This document shows positions 35,654 through 44,572 of a stretch of DNA of 64,000 bases, in pieces (the stretch's first letter is position 1; every line of letters starts with the position of its first letter). A model generated the notes under the pieces. The model ran no database searches, was not told where the DNA came from, and was given only the letters and a program-made list of their open reading frames with translations. Where the stretch lies: NCBI RefSeq assembly GCF_000239775.1, contig NZ_CAFI01000037.1:23996-87995 (forward strand). The letters run 5' to 3'. Both the position numbers and the translations under genes were made by a program. The stretch is from Bradyrhizobium sp. ORS 375. GTDB taxonomy: Bacteria; Pseudomonadota; Alphaproteobacteria; Rhizobiales; Xanthobacteraceae.

Positions 35654-38600
35654 TCATCCGCGCGACTTTCGCGGGACACGGGCTGACGTCTTGCGGCGCG
35701 GTGCGCGGGACTTCGCCGTGTCTCGCTGTGTGGCATCGACGCGCTTGAGCGCCGCAAGGAATCGGACCGCTGCGGTCAATATCCGGCCGGGCCGGATCTC
35801 CTGCTTGTAGACGAGCCGGGATCGCGCGTCGCCGCCCCGACGCAGTCCCGCAGAAGCGGAAGGCCTCAGCCGGGCCGCGATGCCTGACGTGCCGACATCG
35901 AGCCGCGCGATTCCGAGGGCACGGCTGTCGACGCCGATCCGGGCTGTTGCGATCAGATGGCTGGCTTCGGGCGGCAGCTCGCCGAACCGGAGCTCAATGT
36001 CATCCTCGATCGCGTCGATCTCCGCCGAGGTTTCGGCGTGAGCCAGCTGCGCGTAGACGTCGAGCCGCGTGGCCTCGTCCTTCACATAATCCGGGGGCAG
36101 GAATGCGGAGCAATCGATGCGCAGCTCCGGAAACCACATGTCGACGGCGCGGTGGGGCCGTCCCTGCAGCGCCCGTGACAGCAGCTCGTGATAGAGGGCA
36201 GGCCCGAACACCTGGACATGGCCGGCCTGTTGCTCGGACAGCAGATCGCCAGCGCCGCGCAGGTCGAGATCCCGTGCGCTGATCTGAAATCCGGCGCCGG
36301 CGAAGCTGAGCTCCTGCAGCGCCGCTAATCGCTTCTCGGCCTCGTTCTCCCGGACGTCCGCGAACAGATAGGCGAAGGCGCGCGTGCCGCCGCGGCCCAC
36401 TCGCCCGCGCAACTGGTGCAGCTGGGACAATCCGAAATGTTCCGCGCCCGTAATCAGGATCGTGTTGGCGCGAGGGATGTCCAGACCATTCTCGACAATG
36501 TTGGTGGCCAAGAGGATGTCGGCCTTGCCCGCCACGAACCGCATCATCTGCGCGTCGATGTCGCGCGCCGGCATGCGACCATGAATCACGGCGACGCCGA
36601 GCTCGGGGACGACGCGGCGGAGGCGCTCCTGCATCGGAGCGAGATCCTTGATGCGCGGACAGATTACGAAGCTTTGGCCGCCTCGCCGGTGCTCCCGGCG
36701 CAGCGCGATCGACAGCGTGGCGTCGAGCAGCGGCTCGACCTTGGTCACGACCGGGCGGCGCTGCACAGGCGGCGTGGCGATGATGCTGAGATCGCGCAAG
36801 CCGGCCATGGCGCCCGCCATCGTGCGCGGGATCGGGGTTGCACTCATCGTCAGCGTGTGGACGCCTGCCCGCAACCGAGAGAGCCTGGCCTTGTCGGCGG
36901 CCCCGAAATGCTGCTCCTCGTCGATGATGACCAGGCCGAGATCGGCAAATCGGACGTCGTCCGCGGCCAGCGCCGTCGTTCCGACGACGAGTTTGAGCGT
37001 GCCGTCCGCAAGCTGCCGCTTCGTGCTGCGTGCATCGGCCGCGGACGACAGCCGCGAGAGATGTCCGACGTCGATCCCGAACGGCGCGAAGCGCTTCGTG
37101 AAGGTCTGGACGTGCTGGGCGGCAAGCACCGTGGTCGGAACGATCAGCGCAACCTGACGGCCGGAGAACACGGTCGCCGCGGCGGCGCGCAAGGCGACTT
37201 CCGTCTTGCCGAAGCCGACGTCGCCGCACACGATCCGGTCCATGGGATGACCGGCGCCGAGGTCTCTCAGCACATCCTCGATTGCTGAAGCCTGATCCGG
37301 CGTGGCGAGATAAGGAAAGCGCGCCACGAAGCGCTCGTAGTCCACCGCGGAAGCGACAATGCGCGGCGCCTCGGTCCGACGACGGGCGCGGATCTGCTCG
37401 GACAGCGTCTCGGCGGTTCGGTCGATCTCGCCCTCGGCCTGCAGGCAGCGAGCCGCCCACGATCGGCCATCGGCATCGTCGAGCCGGACCCCGCTCGGAT
37501 CGCGCGCGTAGGGCCAGATGAGCGCAAGTTCGGCGATCGGCAGCAGGATGGCCTCGCCATTGGCGAAGACAAGCCGGATCATTTCGCGAGTGCTGACATC
37601 CGCCGCCGAGACGAGTTCAAGTCCATCCAACACGGCAAGGCCACGCTGGAGATGGATGACGGCGCTTCCCGGCAGTGGCCTCGTCTCCATGCCCGCGGCT
37701 GCGGCCTGCCGCGCCATCGGCTGGAGATGCCGGGCTCGGCTGCCGAGCACCTCGGCTGCAGTGATGACGGCGAGCGGGCGGTTGTCACCGGTCATGAAGC
37801 CACGATCGAGATCGACCAGCAGCGAAGTGATCGCATCGCCTCGCGTTCGTACGGCCGTCGCCCAATCGGCGCGTCTCTCGGTCGTCACTCCGGCCAGGCG
37901 CTGCATGCGCTGCAGATCGTGCTCGTCGGCCGCCGTGAACATCATCCGGACGCCCCGCCGCCTGCAGCTTTCGATGAAGCGTCGTAGCGCCGTCTTGGCC
38001 GATCGCTGCTGGGCGAAAAGGGGAATCAGCTCAGTATCGCCCGTCGCCGGCAGGACCGAGGCGGCGCGCAACGCGTGATCCCAGGCGCTGCGATCGATGA
38101 AGTCGCGGCTGCGACGCGCCTGATCGACCTCGCTCCCGTCGAGCGCGGCAAGCCGCGTCTCCGCGCGGTCCGGAACGGCGCTGTCGACGATGATCTCGGT
38201 GCCGTTGAGATAGACGAAGATGTCGTCCAGGCCGGCTTCCTCACAGAGGCCGCGCTCCGACATGGGATCGATCACCAGCGTGTCGGCGGCTGCGATCTCG
38301 TCCTGATGCAGGGGATCGAAGAAATGGATGGCGCTGATCACGCCGTCGGCATGGCCGATCCTGACCGGCCCGAGTGCACCGGCCGGAAACAACTCGGTCG
38401 TCTGGCCATGAGACAGGACGCCGCCCGGGTCATCGGGCGGTTCATCAGGCGCATATCCCAGTGCGACCAGCGAGCGGCGAAACATCTCCAGGTCGATCGA
38501 CTGCCCGACCTCGATGCGCAGGCAGGCATCGGCCCAGCACCGCGGTGGCGGAACGCGCGGCAGCATGGCGTCGACCGTCGCGATCAGCATCGGCGCGCCC

Positions 38601-38944
38601 GCACGCTCGGCCAGCCGCCGCAGCACATGGGCGCGACGTCCGGAGCGTTCGCGCGAAGGCGCGGTGTCGTCGAAGGGCAGCGTATCGAAACGCGGCAGCA
38701 CGACAACGCCGCAGCCAGGGTCCATCGCATGAAGCGCGGCGGCGATGCGTTCGGCGCGCGTTTCGTCGCTTGCGATGAAGACCAGGCCGCCCGACTTCGC
38801 GCGCTGCCAGAGCTGGAGCAGACGCGCCGCGAGCAAACCGAACGGCGCGTCGGATGCCGGCAGTTGCCGCGTTTGCTTTCGCGCGGACGCGTCCGGAATG
38901 ACAGTCGATGTCTTGGATTTGCGCTGTGCTGTGGACTTGGCCAT
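35654..38944 (-). CDS. Mfd-like transcription-repair coupling helicase, probable second copy
   Basis: 1096 aa from the ATG at 38944; a TTG six bases earlier is also in frame. The UvrB-like N-terminal module (VVVLPRFDTLPFDDTAPSRERSGRR) is present. The RNA-polymerase-interacting segment is short and divergent (VHLQRGLAVLDGLELV, where typical Mfd has an HG pair). The helicase motifs are complete: GDVGFGKTEVALRAA, DEEQHFG, TMSATPIPRTM, LLATNIVENGLDIPRANT and QLHQLRGRVGRGG. A C-terminal D7-like domain follows (DDIELRFGELPPEASHLI), then a basic tail. Standard Mfd releases stalled RNA polymerase and recruits UvrA. The divergent middle and basic ends suggest a paralogue beside a standard mfd elsewhere; this is inference. 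Confidence 0.85.
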   Translation of the reverse strand: MAKSTAQRKSKTSTVIPDASARKQTRQLPASDAPFGLLAARLLQLWQRAKSGGLVFIASDETRAERIAAALHAMDPGCGVVVLPRFDTLPFDDTAPSRERSGRRAHVLRRLAERAGAPMLIATVDAMLPRVPPPRCWADACLRIEVGQSIDLEMFRRSLVALGYAPDEPPDDPGGVLSHGQTTELFPAGALGPVRIGHADGVISAIHFFDPLHQDEIAAADTLVIDPMSERGLCEEAGLDDIFVYLNGTEIIVDSAVPDRAETRLAALDGSEVDQARRSRDFIDRSAWDHALRAASVLPATGDTELIPLFAQQRSAKTALRRFIESCRRRGVRMMFTAADEHDLQRMQRLAGVTTERRADWATAVRTRGDAITSLLVDLDRGFMTGDNRPLAVITAAEVLGSRARHLQPMARQAAAAGMETRPLPGSAVIHLQRGLAVLDGLELVSAADVSTREMIRLVFANGEAILLPIAELALIWPYARDPSGVRLDDADGRSWAARCLQAEGEIDRTAETLSEQIRARRRTEAPRIVASAVDYERFVARFPYLATPDQASAIEDVLRDLGAGHPMDRIVCGDVGFGKTEVALRAAAATVFSGRQVALIVPTTVLAAQHVQTFTKRFAPFGIDVGHLSRLSSAADARSTKRQLADGTLKLVVGTTALAADDVRFADLGLVIIDEEQHFGAADKARLSRLRAGVHTLTMSATPIPRTMAGAMAGLRDLSIIATPPVQRRPVVTKVEPLLDATLSIALRREHRRGGQSFVICPRIKDLAPMQERLRRVVPELGVAVIHGRMPARDIDAQMMRFVAGKADILLATNIVENGLDIPRANTILITGAEHFGLSQLHQLRGRVGRGGTRAFAYLFADVRENEAEKRLAALQELSFAGAGFQISARDLDLRGAGDLLSEQQAGHVQVFGPALYHELLSRALQGRPHRAVDMWFPELRIDCSAFLPPDYVKDEATRLDVYAQLAHAETSAEIDAIEDDIELRFGELPPEASHLIATARIGVDSRALGIARLDVGTSGIAARLRPSASAGLRRGGDARSRLVYKQEIRPGRILTAAVRFLAALKRVDATQRDTAKSRAPRRKTSARVPRKSRG

Positions 38945-39129
38945 CCCCAACCAAACACGGCGTGCGCGATGAGAGTTCCGGCGCCGATTGCCGATCTCAT
39001 GGGTCGTGGGACATCAGCCAGCCCGATCGGCCGCGCGTGAGGCTTGTCGCCCGCGTCCGGCATGGTTCGACTTCTCGGCATGCGCATCACCCTCTCGCGG
39101 CGCGCAGGACGCGTCCGAGTTGATCGGGA

Positions 39130-39530
39130 TGTTGGCCCTCGGAGATCATGAGGGCGCGGGGAATGCCGGGCGCTGGCCGCACCCATGGCCCGCCTGCAGA
39201 AAGAAAAGCAGGCGGCAGTCACCACAGGTTCAGCCGAGACATCCGGCATTCCCCGCGCGATGGTTGGGCGGCTTATACGCACTCTCCCCGGGGACCGAGC
39301 TGTCTTGCCCCCGTCACGGATGGATCATCGTCACCATCCGCTTGGCCTCAGCGTCGGGAGGCCAGGACCATGCGACTTCGCCGGCGCGCGGTCTCGTTCG
39401 TCCGCATGGCCTCAAGCCACGCTGCGAAACCCTCGCACCCACCGCATCCCCCCCCGCGCGTCGTGACGATCGCGATGCGCCCCTCATGGCGAGGCGGGAC
39501 GGACGCAGATAAGCATGAATTCCGAAAAAG
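39130..39530. repeat. Dispersed intergenic repeat with long inverted repeat
   Basis: GCGCGGGGAATGCCGG (39154-39169) and its exact complement at 39243-39258 bracket 73 bp that contain a smaller hairpin (CGCCTGC/GCAGGCG). All three forward frames are open and read like the low-complexity 'proteins' repeatedly predicted in Bradyrhizobium genomes, from memory. I judge it a multi-copy non-coding repeat. The rest of 38945-40147 has no supported gene. Confidence 0.55.
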
Positions 39531-39599
39531 CGAAAGTGAAATATTTTGCGTGACGGGACTGGACAGGGCAAATCAGCTTGAAGATGCGGAAGAAATGAG

Positions 39600-39765
39600 T
39601 TTCTCCGGCAGCGCCGCTCCCGGCTTCAAACCCCATGGTGAGGAGCGGCGAAGACGCATTCGGGCGATGCTCTCGCATCGTGCCCAGAACGGGGAGGGCG
39701 CAGTAGGGGCCTCTCCCCTCGAGACGCCCGCCTTTGGCGGGCTCCTCAGAGGGTGAGGAGCGGAC
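39600..39765. repeat. Second dispersed repeat (GGTGAGGAGCG type)
   Basis: CCCATGGTGAGGAGCGGCG at 39632 and GAGGGTGAGGAGCGGAC at 39748 flank a segment with GAGACGCCCGCCTTTGGCGGGCTCC, which forms a small hairpin. It resembles the GGTGAGGAG palindromic repeats common between Bradyrhizobium genes; this is from memory. Confidence 0.45.
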
Positions 39766-40147
39766 ATGGCACCTTGGAACATGATGAGTCGAGGAGGTCG
39801 CGCGCACTCCAGATGGTTCTGAACCCCTGTGCGGCCTCAGAAAATGTGCGATCCGTTGGAACCTCCGGCCTGACTGACGATTGGGCGGCAATGGGGACGG
39901 CGATCTCCCCACGAGGCGACATGCCCAAGCATCGCGTCCTGATCACCAAGGGCGCAGCATGTCCGACATCAGCTCTTCTCACCCGGAAAATGGTCTTCAG
40001 TCGAGACGTGCTGCGACAGCCGCCGTGCGTGTCGATTGCGCAGATCCACGGCTGATCGCTTGGCGACATGACGGGCTGGCGTCACACGGCGCAAGGCGCC
40101 CGCAGTGGTCAGATCACCCAGCGAAACTGATCATGAGGAGTAGCACG

Positions 40148-41056
40148 ATGAAGCCAACCATCTGGGCTCTGCTGAGCATTGCGGTCTGCCTGTCTGCCTT
40201 TCGCGCCGATCCCTTGACCCCCGCCTACGGCCAAGACGCTGACTGGCAGCGGGTGGACGAGACCTTGGGCCGCAAGCCGGCGATTTCCGAGGATGTCCGA
40301 CGCTATGGCTTTCCCCGCAGCGATCTCTCGGTCACGCTGGATGGCGTCACGATCAAGCCCGCGCTGGCCCTTGGCGGTTGGGTTGCCTTCAAGCCTGCCC
40401 ATGGCGGCGCCATGGTGATGGGCGACCTCGTTCTCCTCGAGACCGAGATCAATCCGGTGATGGCGAAGATGATCGCGGGGGGTCTCGAGATCACCGCCGT
40501 GCACAATCATTTGCTGCGCGCGAACCCGGCGACATTCTACATGCACGTCGCCGGCCACGGGGACGCTCTCAAGCTGGCTTTAGCGATCCGCGATGCGTTG
40601 GCGGAGAGCAAAACGCCGTTGACCGGAGCGGCGCCGGCGAGCTCGCCGCCCGCCGTCGATCTCGACACGACGAAGCTCGATCGCATCATCGGCGTCAAAG
40701 GCCAGGCCAATGGCGGCGTCTATCAGTTCAATGTCAAGCGACGCGACCCGATTACGCAAGGCGGCCAGCCGTTGACCCCCGTCGCGCCGATGGGGGTGGC
40801 AATCGGCATCAACTTCCAGCCGACCGGCGACGGCAAGGCCGCGGTCACAGGCGATTTTGTCCTCACCAGCGACGAAGTGAATCCGGTGATCCTGGCGTTG
40901 CGCACCCACGGCATCGAGGTGACGGCATTGCACAGCCACATGTTGGATGAGCAGCCGCGGTTGTTCTTCATGCACTTCTGGGCGAACGATGACGCGGTCA
41001 AGCTGGCCGAAGGCCTGCGTGCAGCGCTCGACAAGACCGCCAGCACGAAAAGCTGA
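40148..41056 (+). CDS. DUF1259 (LppY/LpqO-like) protein, two tandem domains
   Basis: 302 aa from the ATG at 40148, with GAGGAG upstream. A Sec signal ends near residue 28 (TPAYGQDAD), so it is exported. The mature part is two copies of one domain: NPVMAKMIAGGLEITAVHNHLL with ATFYMHVAGHGDALKLALAIRDAL in the first, and NPVILALRTHGIEVTALHSHML with RLFFMHFWANDDAVKLAEGLRAAL in the second. Conserved HNH/HSH and MH histidines could bind metal, but no activity is known to me. It stands alone between repeat-rich gaps. Confidence 0.85.
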   Translation: MKPTIWALLSIAVCLSAFRADPLTPAYGQDADWQRVDETLGRKPAISEDVRRYGFPRSDLSVTLDGVTIKPALALGGWVAFKPAHGGAMVMGDLVLLETEINPVMAKMIAGGLEITAVHNHLLRANPATFYMHVAGHGDALKLALAIRDALAESKTPLTGAAPASSPPAVDLDTTKLDRIIGVKGQANGGVYQFNVKRRDPITQGGQPLTPVAPMGVAIGINFQPTGDGKAAVTGDFVLTSDEVNPVILALRTHGIEVTALHSHMLDEQPRLFFMHFWANDDAVKLAEGLRAALDKTASTKS

Positions 41057-41165
41057 GTTGTCTGCAGAGAGGGTGTCGGTTGCGAGATCATCGCCAAGGC
41101 GTTGGACGATGCGAGCTGATCGCGGACCTCGCCTGCCCGAGAGGCGGAATAGCGCGCCGCCAGCT

Positions 41166-41564
41166 TCAACCCAAAGCGCGCGGGATGAACTCCCGCGCGA
41201 CCATCAACGCGCTGTCCTCGCACAACTCCAGCGCCAGCTTCTGCGCCAGCATGACGTCGCCGGCCGGCAGGTCGCCGACCGGCACGAAGCAGATGCCACG
41301 GCGGGTGCGGCCGCGCTCGTCGAGCAGGCAGACATTCATGGCCGAGCCTGTGAAGATCCGATAGCGGCGGCCGCTGTCGGAGCCGGTGACGTCGAAATAG
41401 CCGCGCGAGGAAAACTGCTTCCATTGCGCCGGCGTCAGCCATTGCTGCAACAGGCGCCGCGCGCGGCCGGCCGGCGTTCGATCGGCGCGATGATGGCAGA
41501 ACAGACGGCGCACCGCGCGCCGGCGCCGCAGGGCGCGTTGCTCCGATCGGAGAACGCCGAACAT
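41166..41564 (-). CDS. Hypothetical protein, second of a small pair
   Basis: 132 aa from the ATG at 41564; an alternative start at 41609 would overlap the upstream gene by 34 nt. The N-terminus is very basic (LRRRRAVRRLFCHHRADR). The C-terminal 75 residues look like a compact domain: WLTPAQWKQFSSRGYFDVTGSDSGRRYRIF, then GICFVPVGDLPAGDVMLAQKLALELCED. I recall similar proteins in rhizobia and their phages, but the function is unknown. It follows the 73-aa gene at 41576 in the same direction and is probably cotranscribed. Confidence 0.6.
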   Translation of the reverse strand: MFGVLRSEQRALRRRRAVRRLFCHHRADRTPAGRARRLLQQWLTPAQWKQFSSRGYFDVTGSDSGRRYRIFTGSAMNVCLLDERGRTRRGICFVPVGDLPAGDVMLAQKLALELCEDSALMVAREFIPRALG

Positions 41565-41575
41565 CACCGCTGCTG

Positions 41576-41797
41576 TCAGCCGCCGACGAGCCGCGGGAAG
41601 AACACGCATTCCTCCACGCGCGGGTCGAACGAGCGGATGATCTCCACGCGCCCCGGCGCGACGCGGGCTGCCGCGGTGAAGCCGCGTCCCGTCAGCTGCC
41701 GGAAGCGCCGCTCGGCGTCCGCGACTTCAGCCGCGCTGGCCGGATCGAACGGGTAGCGGCTGTCGCCTGTTCGATCCATCACGATCTGGACTGCCAT
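41576..41797 (-). CDS. Hypothetical small protein, first of the pair
   Basis: 73 aa from the ATG at 41797, chosen because AGGGAGA precedes it. The sequence is MAVQIVMDRTGDSRYPFDP, then a helix (EVADAERRFRQLTGRGF) and a C-terminal beta part ending EECVFFPRLVGG. It is soluble, without a signal. Not recognised by function. The pairing with the following gene seems to be conserved in related genomes as far as I recall. Confidence 0.62.
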   Translation of the reverse strand: MAVQIVMDRTGDSRYPFDPASAAEVADAERRFRQLTGRGFTAAARVAPGRVEIIRSFDPRVEECVFFPRLVGG

Positions 41798-41879
41798 GGA
41801 GCGTCTCCCTGAGGAATGCACCTCGCTACGTCTTGGAGCGCAACCGGCGCCGGGCGGAAGAGTTCCTGTCCGCTGCTGG

Positions 41880-42250
41880 TTGGCCGCGAGGCAGGGACTC
41901 TGCTCGACGAGATGCCGCGGGAAGGGAGGGGGCTTCCGGGCCGGATCGACCTAGGAGGGTTGGATAACGTCATGCACTCCGGGCAAACGGGCGCTTCGTG
42001 CAACGTGTTGCGTCCGGCTTCTGCGCATGGCCCCGACGGCCGCTGAATTGTGCTCGGTGTCGAGAAGGCCTGGCGTGCACCGGCGAGACGGCGCTGATCG
42101 CCGAGCAATGGGGCGGGCGCGAGCCCGCCGAACACAGCGCGTGTCGCCCAGCTTTTGTCACCTTGCAGCTCACGCGTGCCGGCGGCGTCCCGATGTCGCC
42201 CCTTTGCGAACATCCCGGCGTGTTGGCGAACGAGTGACAACGCCACATTT
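41880..42250. repeat. Probable dispersed Bradyrhizobium repeat, non-coding
   Basis: No gene is supported here although several frames are open on both strands. The translated text (for example SAISAVSPVHARPSRHRAQF and GRNTLHEAPVCPECMTLSNPP) matches my memory of low-value predicted proteins found many times in Bradyrhizobium, the mark of a multi-copy intergenic repeat. Confidence 0.45.
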
Positions 42251-42469
42251 CGCGTTCTACCTTAAAGCGATTCCAGCGGCCGCAGTGCCGAATTCAATTG
42301 ATCGGCATGCGACGATCAGCATGATTCGGCTCTCGATTGTCTTTGTAGAACGTCCTTGTCGTTGTGAATCCATCGGTCCCATTTGGAACTCAGAGCAGAT
42401 GAGCGTCGAGGACGTCGTCGCGTGTGAGCTTTGGTCTGCTTCTGATCGTTTCTGGATTTTTCGCAATTT

Positions 42470-42499
42470 GATCGTGAGGCGATTCGATCGTGAGGCGAT
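42470..42499. repeat. 14-bp direct repeat with 16-bp period
   Basis: GATCGTGAGGCGAT occurs at 42470-42483 and 42486-42499, about 90 bp before the PepSY gene. It may be a regulatory pair or a recent slippage duplication. Confidence 0.5.
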
Positions 42500-42586
42500 G
42501 CATCTCACGTACGGCTGAGACGTCGATGGACGCGGCCGGGCGTGGGCGCCTCGGTCCGGTGGTGAAGCAGGGTGGGTTCGAGCAAA

Positions 42587-43714
42587 ATGCGGTTGTGGGT
42601 TCAGGTGCACACATGGACGTCGCTTGTCAGCATGATCTTTCTGCTGATGTTGTGTCTGACCGGGCTGCCGCTCATCTTCCATGACGAGATCAATCATCTT
42701 CTCGAAGACGAGATCTCTGCGCCTGCAATGCCGGCCGATACGCCCGTTCTGCCGCTCGACCGATTGATCGCGTCGGCGCGGCAGCAGCAGCCGAAGCAGC
42801 ACGTGCTGTTCGTCAGCCTGAAAGCGGCCGAGCCGCTCGTCGTGGTCGCGATGTCGCCGACTCCGATCCCGGTGCCGGGACAGCTTCATCGCCTGACGGT
42901 GGATGCGCGCACCGGCGCCATCCTCGGCGACGAGGCGCCGCATCAGGACGCCATGGACGTGATTCTGCGCATCCACCGGGACATGTTCACGGGACTGCCG
43001 GGTGAGCTGTTCCTCGGATTGATGGGCCTCGTCTTCGCGGCCTCGATCGTGTCCGGCGTCGTGGTGTATTGGCCGTTCATGCGGCGGCTGCAGTTCGGAA
43101 CCGTGCGGGATCGCTCGACGCGTCTGAAATGGCTCGACCTGCACAATCTGCTCGGCATCGTCACGGTGAGCTGGACGCTCGCGGTGGGGCTCACCGGGAC
43201 CATCAACACGCTCGCCGTGCCGCTGTCGGATCTCTGGCGCGCCCAGACCATGCCGGCGCTGCTCGCTCCCCATCAGGGCAAGCCGCTCGCTGAGGCGAAG
43301 TCGGTCGAGGCCGCAGTCGACGCGGTTCGCACCGCCTATCCGGATCGGCTCGTGGCATCGGTGACCTTGCCGACTGCGACGCGGTTCGGCAGCCCTCAGC
43401 ATGTCATCGTCTGGACAAAAGGCAGGACGCCGTTCACGGCGCGCATGTTCTCGCCTGTCATGGTGGATGCGCAGGACAGCACCAAGATGATCGCGCCGGC
43501 ACTGTCCTGGTACCTGCGCGCGCTGCAGGTGTCGCGGCCGCTGCATTTCGGTGATTATGGCGGGCTTCCCCTGAAGATCATCTGGGCCTTGCTCGACATC
43601 ATCACCATCATCGTGCTGTCGAGCGGTCTCTATCTATGGGTGGCGAAGCGGCGGGGCAGCCGACGCAGATCGTCGAGCGTCGTGGCCGCGACTGCGGCGA
43701 CGGTGTCGCCATGA
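42587..43714 (+). CDS. PepSY-associated membrane protein
   Basis: 375 aa from the ATG at 42587; a GTG at 42572 is in frame but poorly placed. PepSY-TM architecture: first helix WVQVHTWTSLVSMIFLLMLCLTGLPLIF, a periplasmic PepSY segment (VDARTGAILGDEAPHQDAMDVILRIHRDMF), a second helix (LFLGLMGLVFAASIVSGVVVYW), WLDLHNLLGIVTVSWTLAVGLTG and a last helix IIWALLDIITIIVLSSGLYLWV. Proteins of this kind accompany TonB-dependent siderophore receptors and may reduce or help release iron at the inner membrane. The partner receptor is at 44573. Confidence 0.88.
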   Translation: MRLWVQVHTWTSLVSMIFLLMLCLTGLPLIFHDEINHLLEDEISAPAMPADTPVLPLDRLIASARQQQPKQHVLFVSLKAAEPLVVVAMSPTPIPVPGQLHRLTVDARTGAILGDEAPHQDAMDVILRIHRDMFTGLPGELFLGLMGLVFAASIVSGVVVYWPFMRRLQFGTVRDRSTRLKWLDLHNLLGIVTVSWTLAVGLTGTINTLAVPLSDLWRAQTMPALLAPHQGKPLAEAKSVEAAVDAVRTAYPDRLVASVTLPTATRFGSPQHVIVWTKGRTPFTARMFSPVMVDAQDSTKMIAPALSWYLRALQVSRPLHFGDYGGLPLKIIWALLDIITIIVLSSGLYLWVAKRRGSRRRSSSVVAATAATVSP

Positions 43715-43971
43715 GCTCGTCCGCGGCGCCGTCGCCGCGCTCCGTGCAGCTCTCGGCGTGGCAGGTGTTTCGCGCGCCGCTGCTGATCGGGCTCGTTGCC
43801 GCGGCCGGCCTCTCGTTCGGATTGTTCGGCGACGGCGTTTGGGACGGTCTGTGCTGGCTCGGACTGTCGATCCCGATTCTGCTGTCGCTGATCTATGGCG
43901 CACGCTGGAAGTCAGGCCTCGAGCCCGCGCAGCGCGTTCAGGCTGAGGCCCGCGGAAGCGGTTCGAAATAG
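43711..43971 (+). CDS. Small two-helix membrane protein
   Basis: 86 aa overlapping the PepSY gene stop as ATGA. Two hydrophobic segments (LLIGLVAAAGLSFGLFG and GLCWLGLSIPILLSLIYG) are followed by a charged tail. Small proteins of this shape often end PepSY/siderophore-uptake operons, where they are annotated only as hypothetical. A structural partner role for the PepSY protein is plausible but unproven. Confidence 0.72.
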   Translation: MSSSAAPSPRSVQLSAWQVFRAPLLIGLVAAAGLSFGLFGDGVWDGLCWLGLSIPILLSLIYGARWKSGLEPAQRVQAEARGSGSK

Positions 43972-44572
43972 CCGCGCCGTTCCAGCCGAGAGCCGCCTCG
44001 CGCGATCGCGGTCGGGACGCGACGGGGCGGCCGCGGCATCCGATCAGAACCTCATCTCGATCATCGACCTCAGACTGTCGTCCTGCAACGATTGCAGCGC
44101 TCTTACAGATTCGGCGATCCGCCGAGGCTCGCTTCAGTGTGGGCGCCGCGCGTTGCGCGCAGCCCTCGCGTACATTCAGACACAGAGTGCGGCCGATGGC
44201 CGCAAATAAGACGGCATCCGTCGCGTGTGGGGTCAGTCTGAAGCAGATCTGAATCAAGAGTTTGTATAACTAACAGCTCAACGTCGTCTGACGAATTGTC
44301 CTATCTGCATGGGTAGCATGAGCAGGAGTCTTGGCGTGGGCTGAGCAGGTCAGTCACGCCTCGCCGCTCCCAATCTCTGCGCTTCTTTTGAAGTCTTCGA
44401 AAAATCTGCCGTGCAGGAAATCCTGCTGTAGCGGCAACCTCTTGAATCGCCAGTCGCGATGGAAATGTCGCTCGTTAGACATCTTCTACGTGGTCCGACG
44501 CCATCCTCGGATACCTGTGTGTTAGGAGCGCCGATGAACCAAGTTTGAAGTTGGAATGATCGGGGTGACGGA
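43972..44572. other. Non-coding gap before the TonB-dependent receptor
   Basis: Six hundred bases without a supported gene. The second half is more AT-rich and probably holds the receptor promoter. I did not find a convincing Fur or Irr palindrome by eye. Confidence 0.5.

Noticed and set aside
30831-35657. An uninterrupted 1608-codon minus-strand frame opposite the ABC, monooxygenase and dioxygenase genes
   Set aside because: The forward strand has a full set of recognisable domains with overlapping starts and stops. The reverse translation is rich in His, Arg, Asp and Gln with no fold pattern, as expected from antisense of high-GC codons.
39148-39756. A 202-codon forward frame in the repeat-rich gap
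   Set aside because: All three frames are open over the repeat, the translation has no fold pattern, and an inverted repeat explains the sequence better.
41779-42246. Reverse and forward frames between the small gene pair and the PepSY gene
   Set aside because: Text resembles the multi-copy spurious proteins of Bradyrhizobium repeats; no ribosome site or domain.
42240-44572. Fur or Irr operator before the iron-linked genes
   Set aside because: Inspected both upstream gaps; no palindrome close enough to the known rhizobial consensus was seen by eye.
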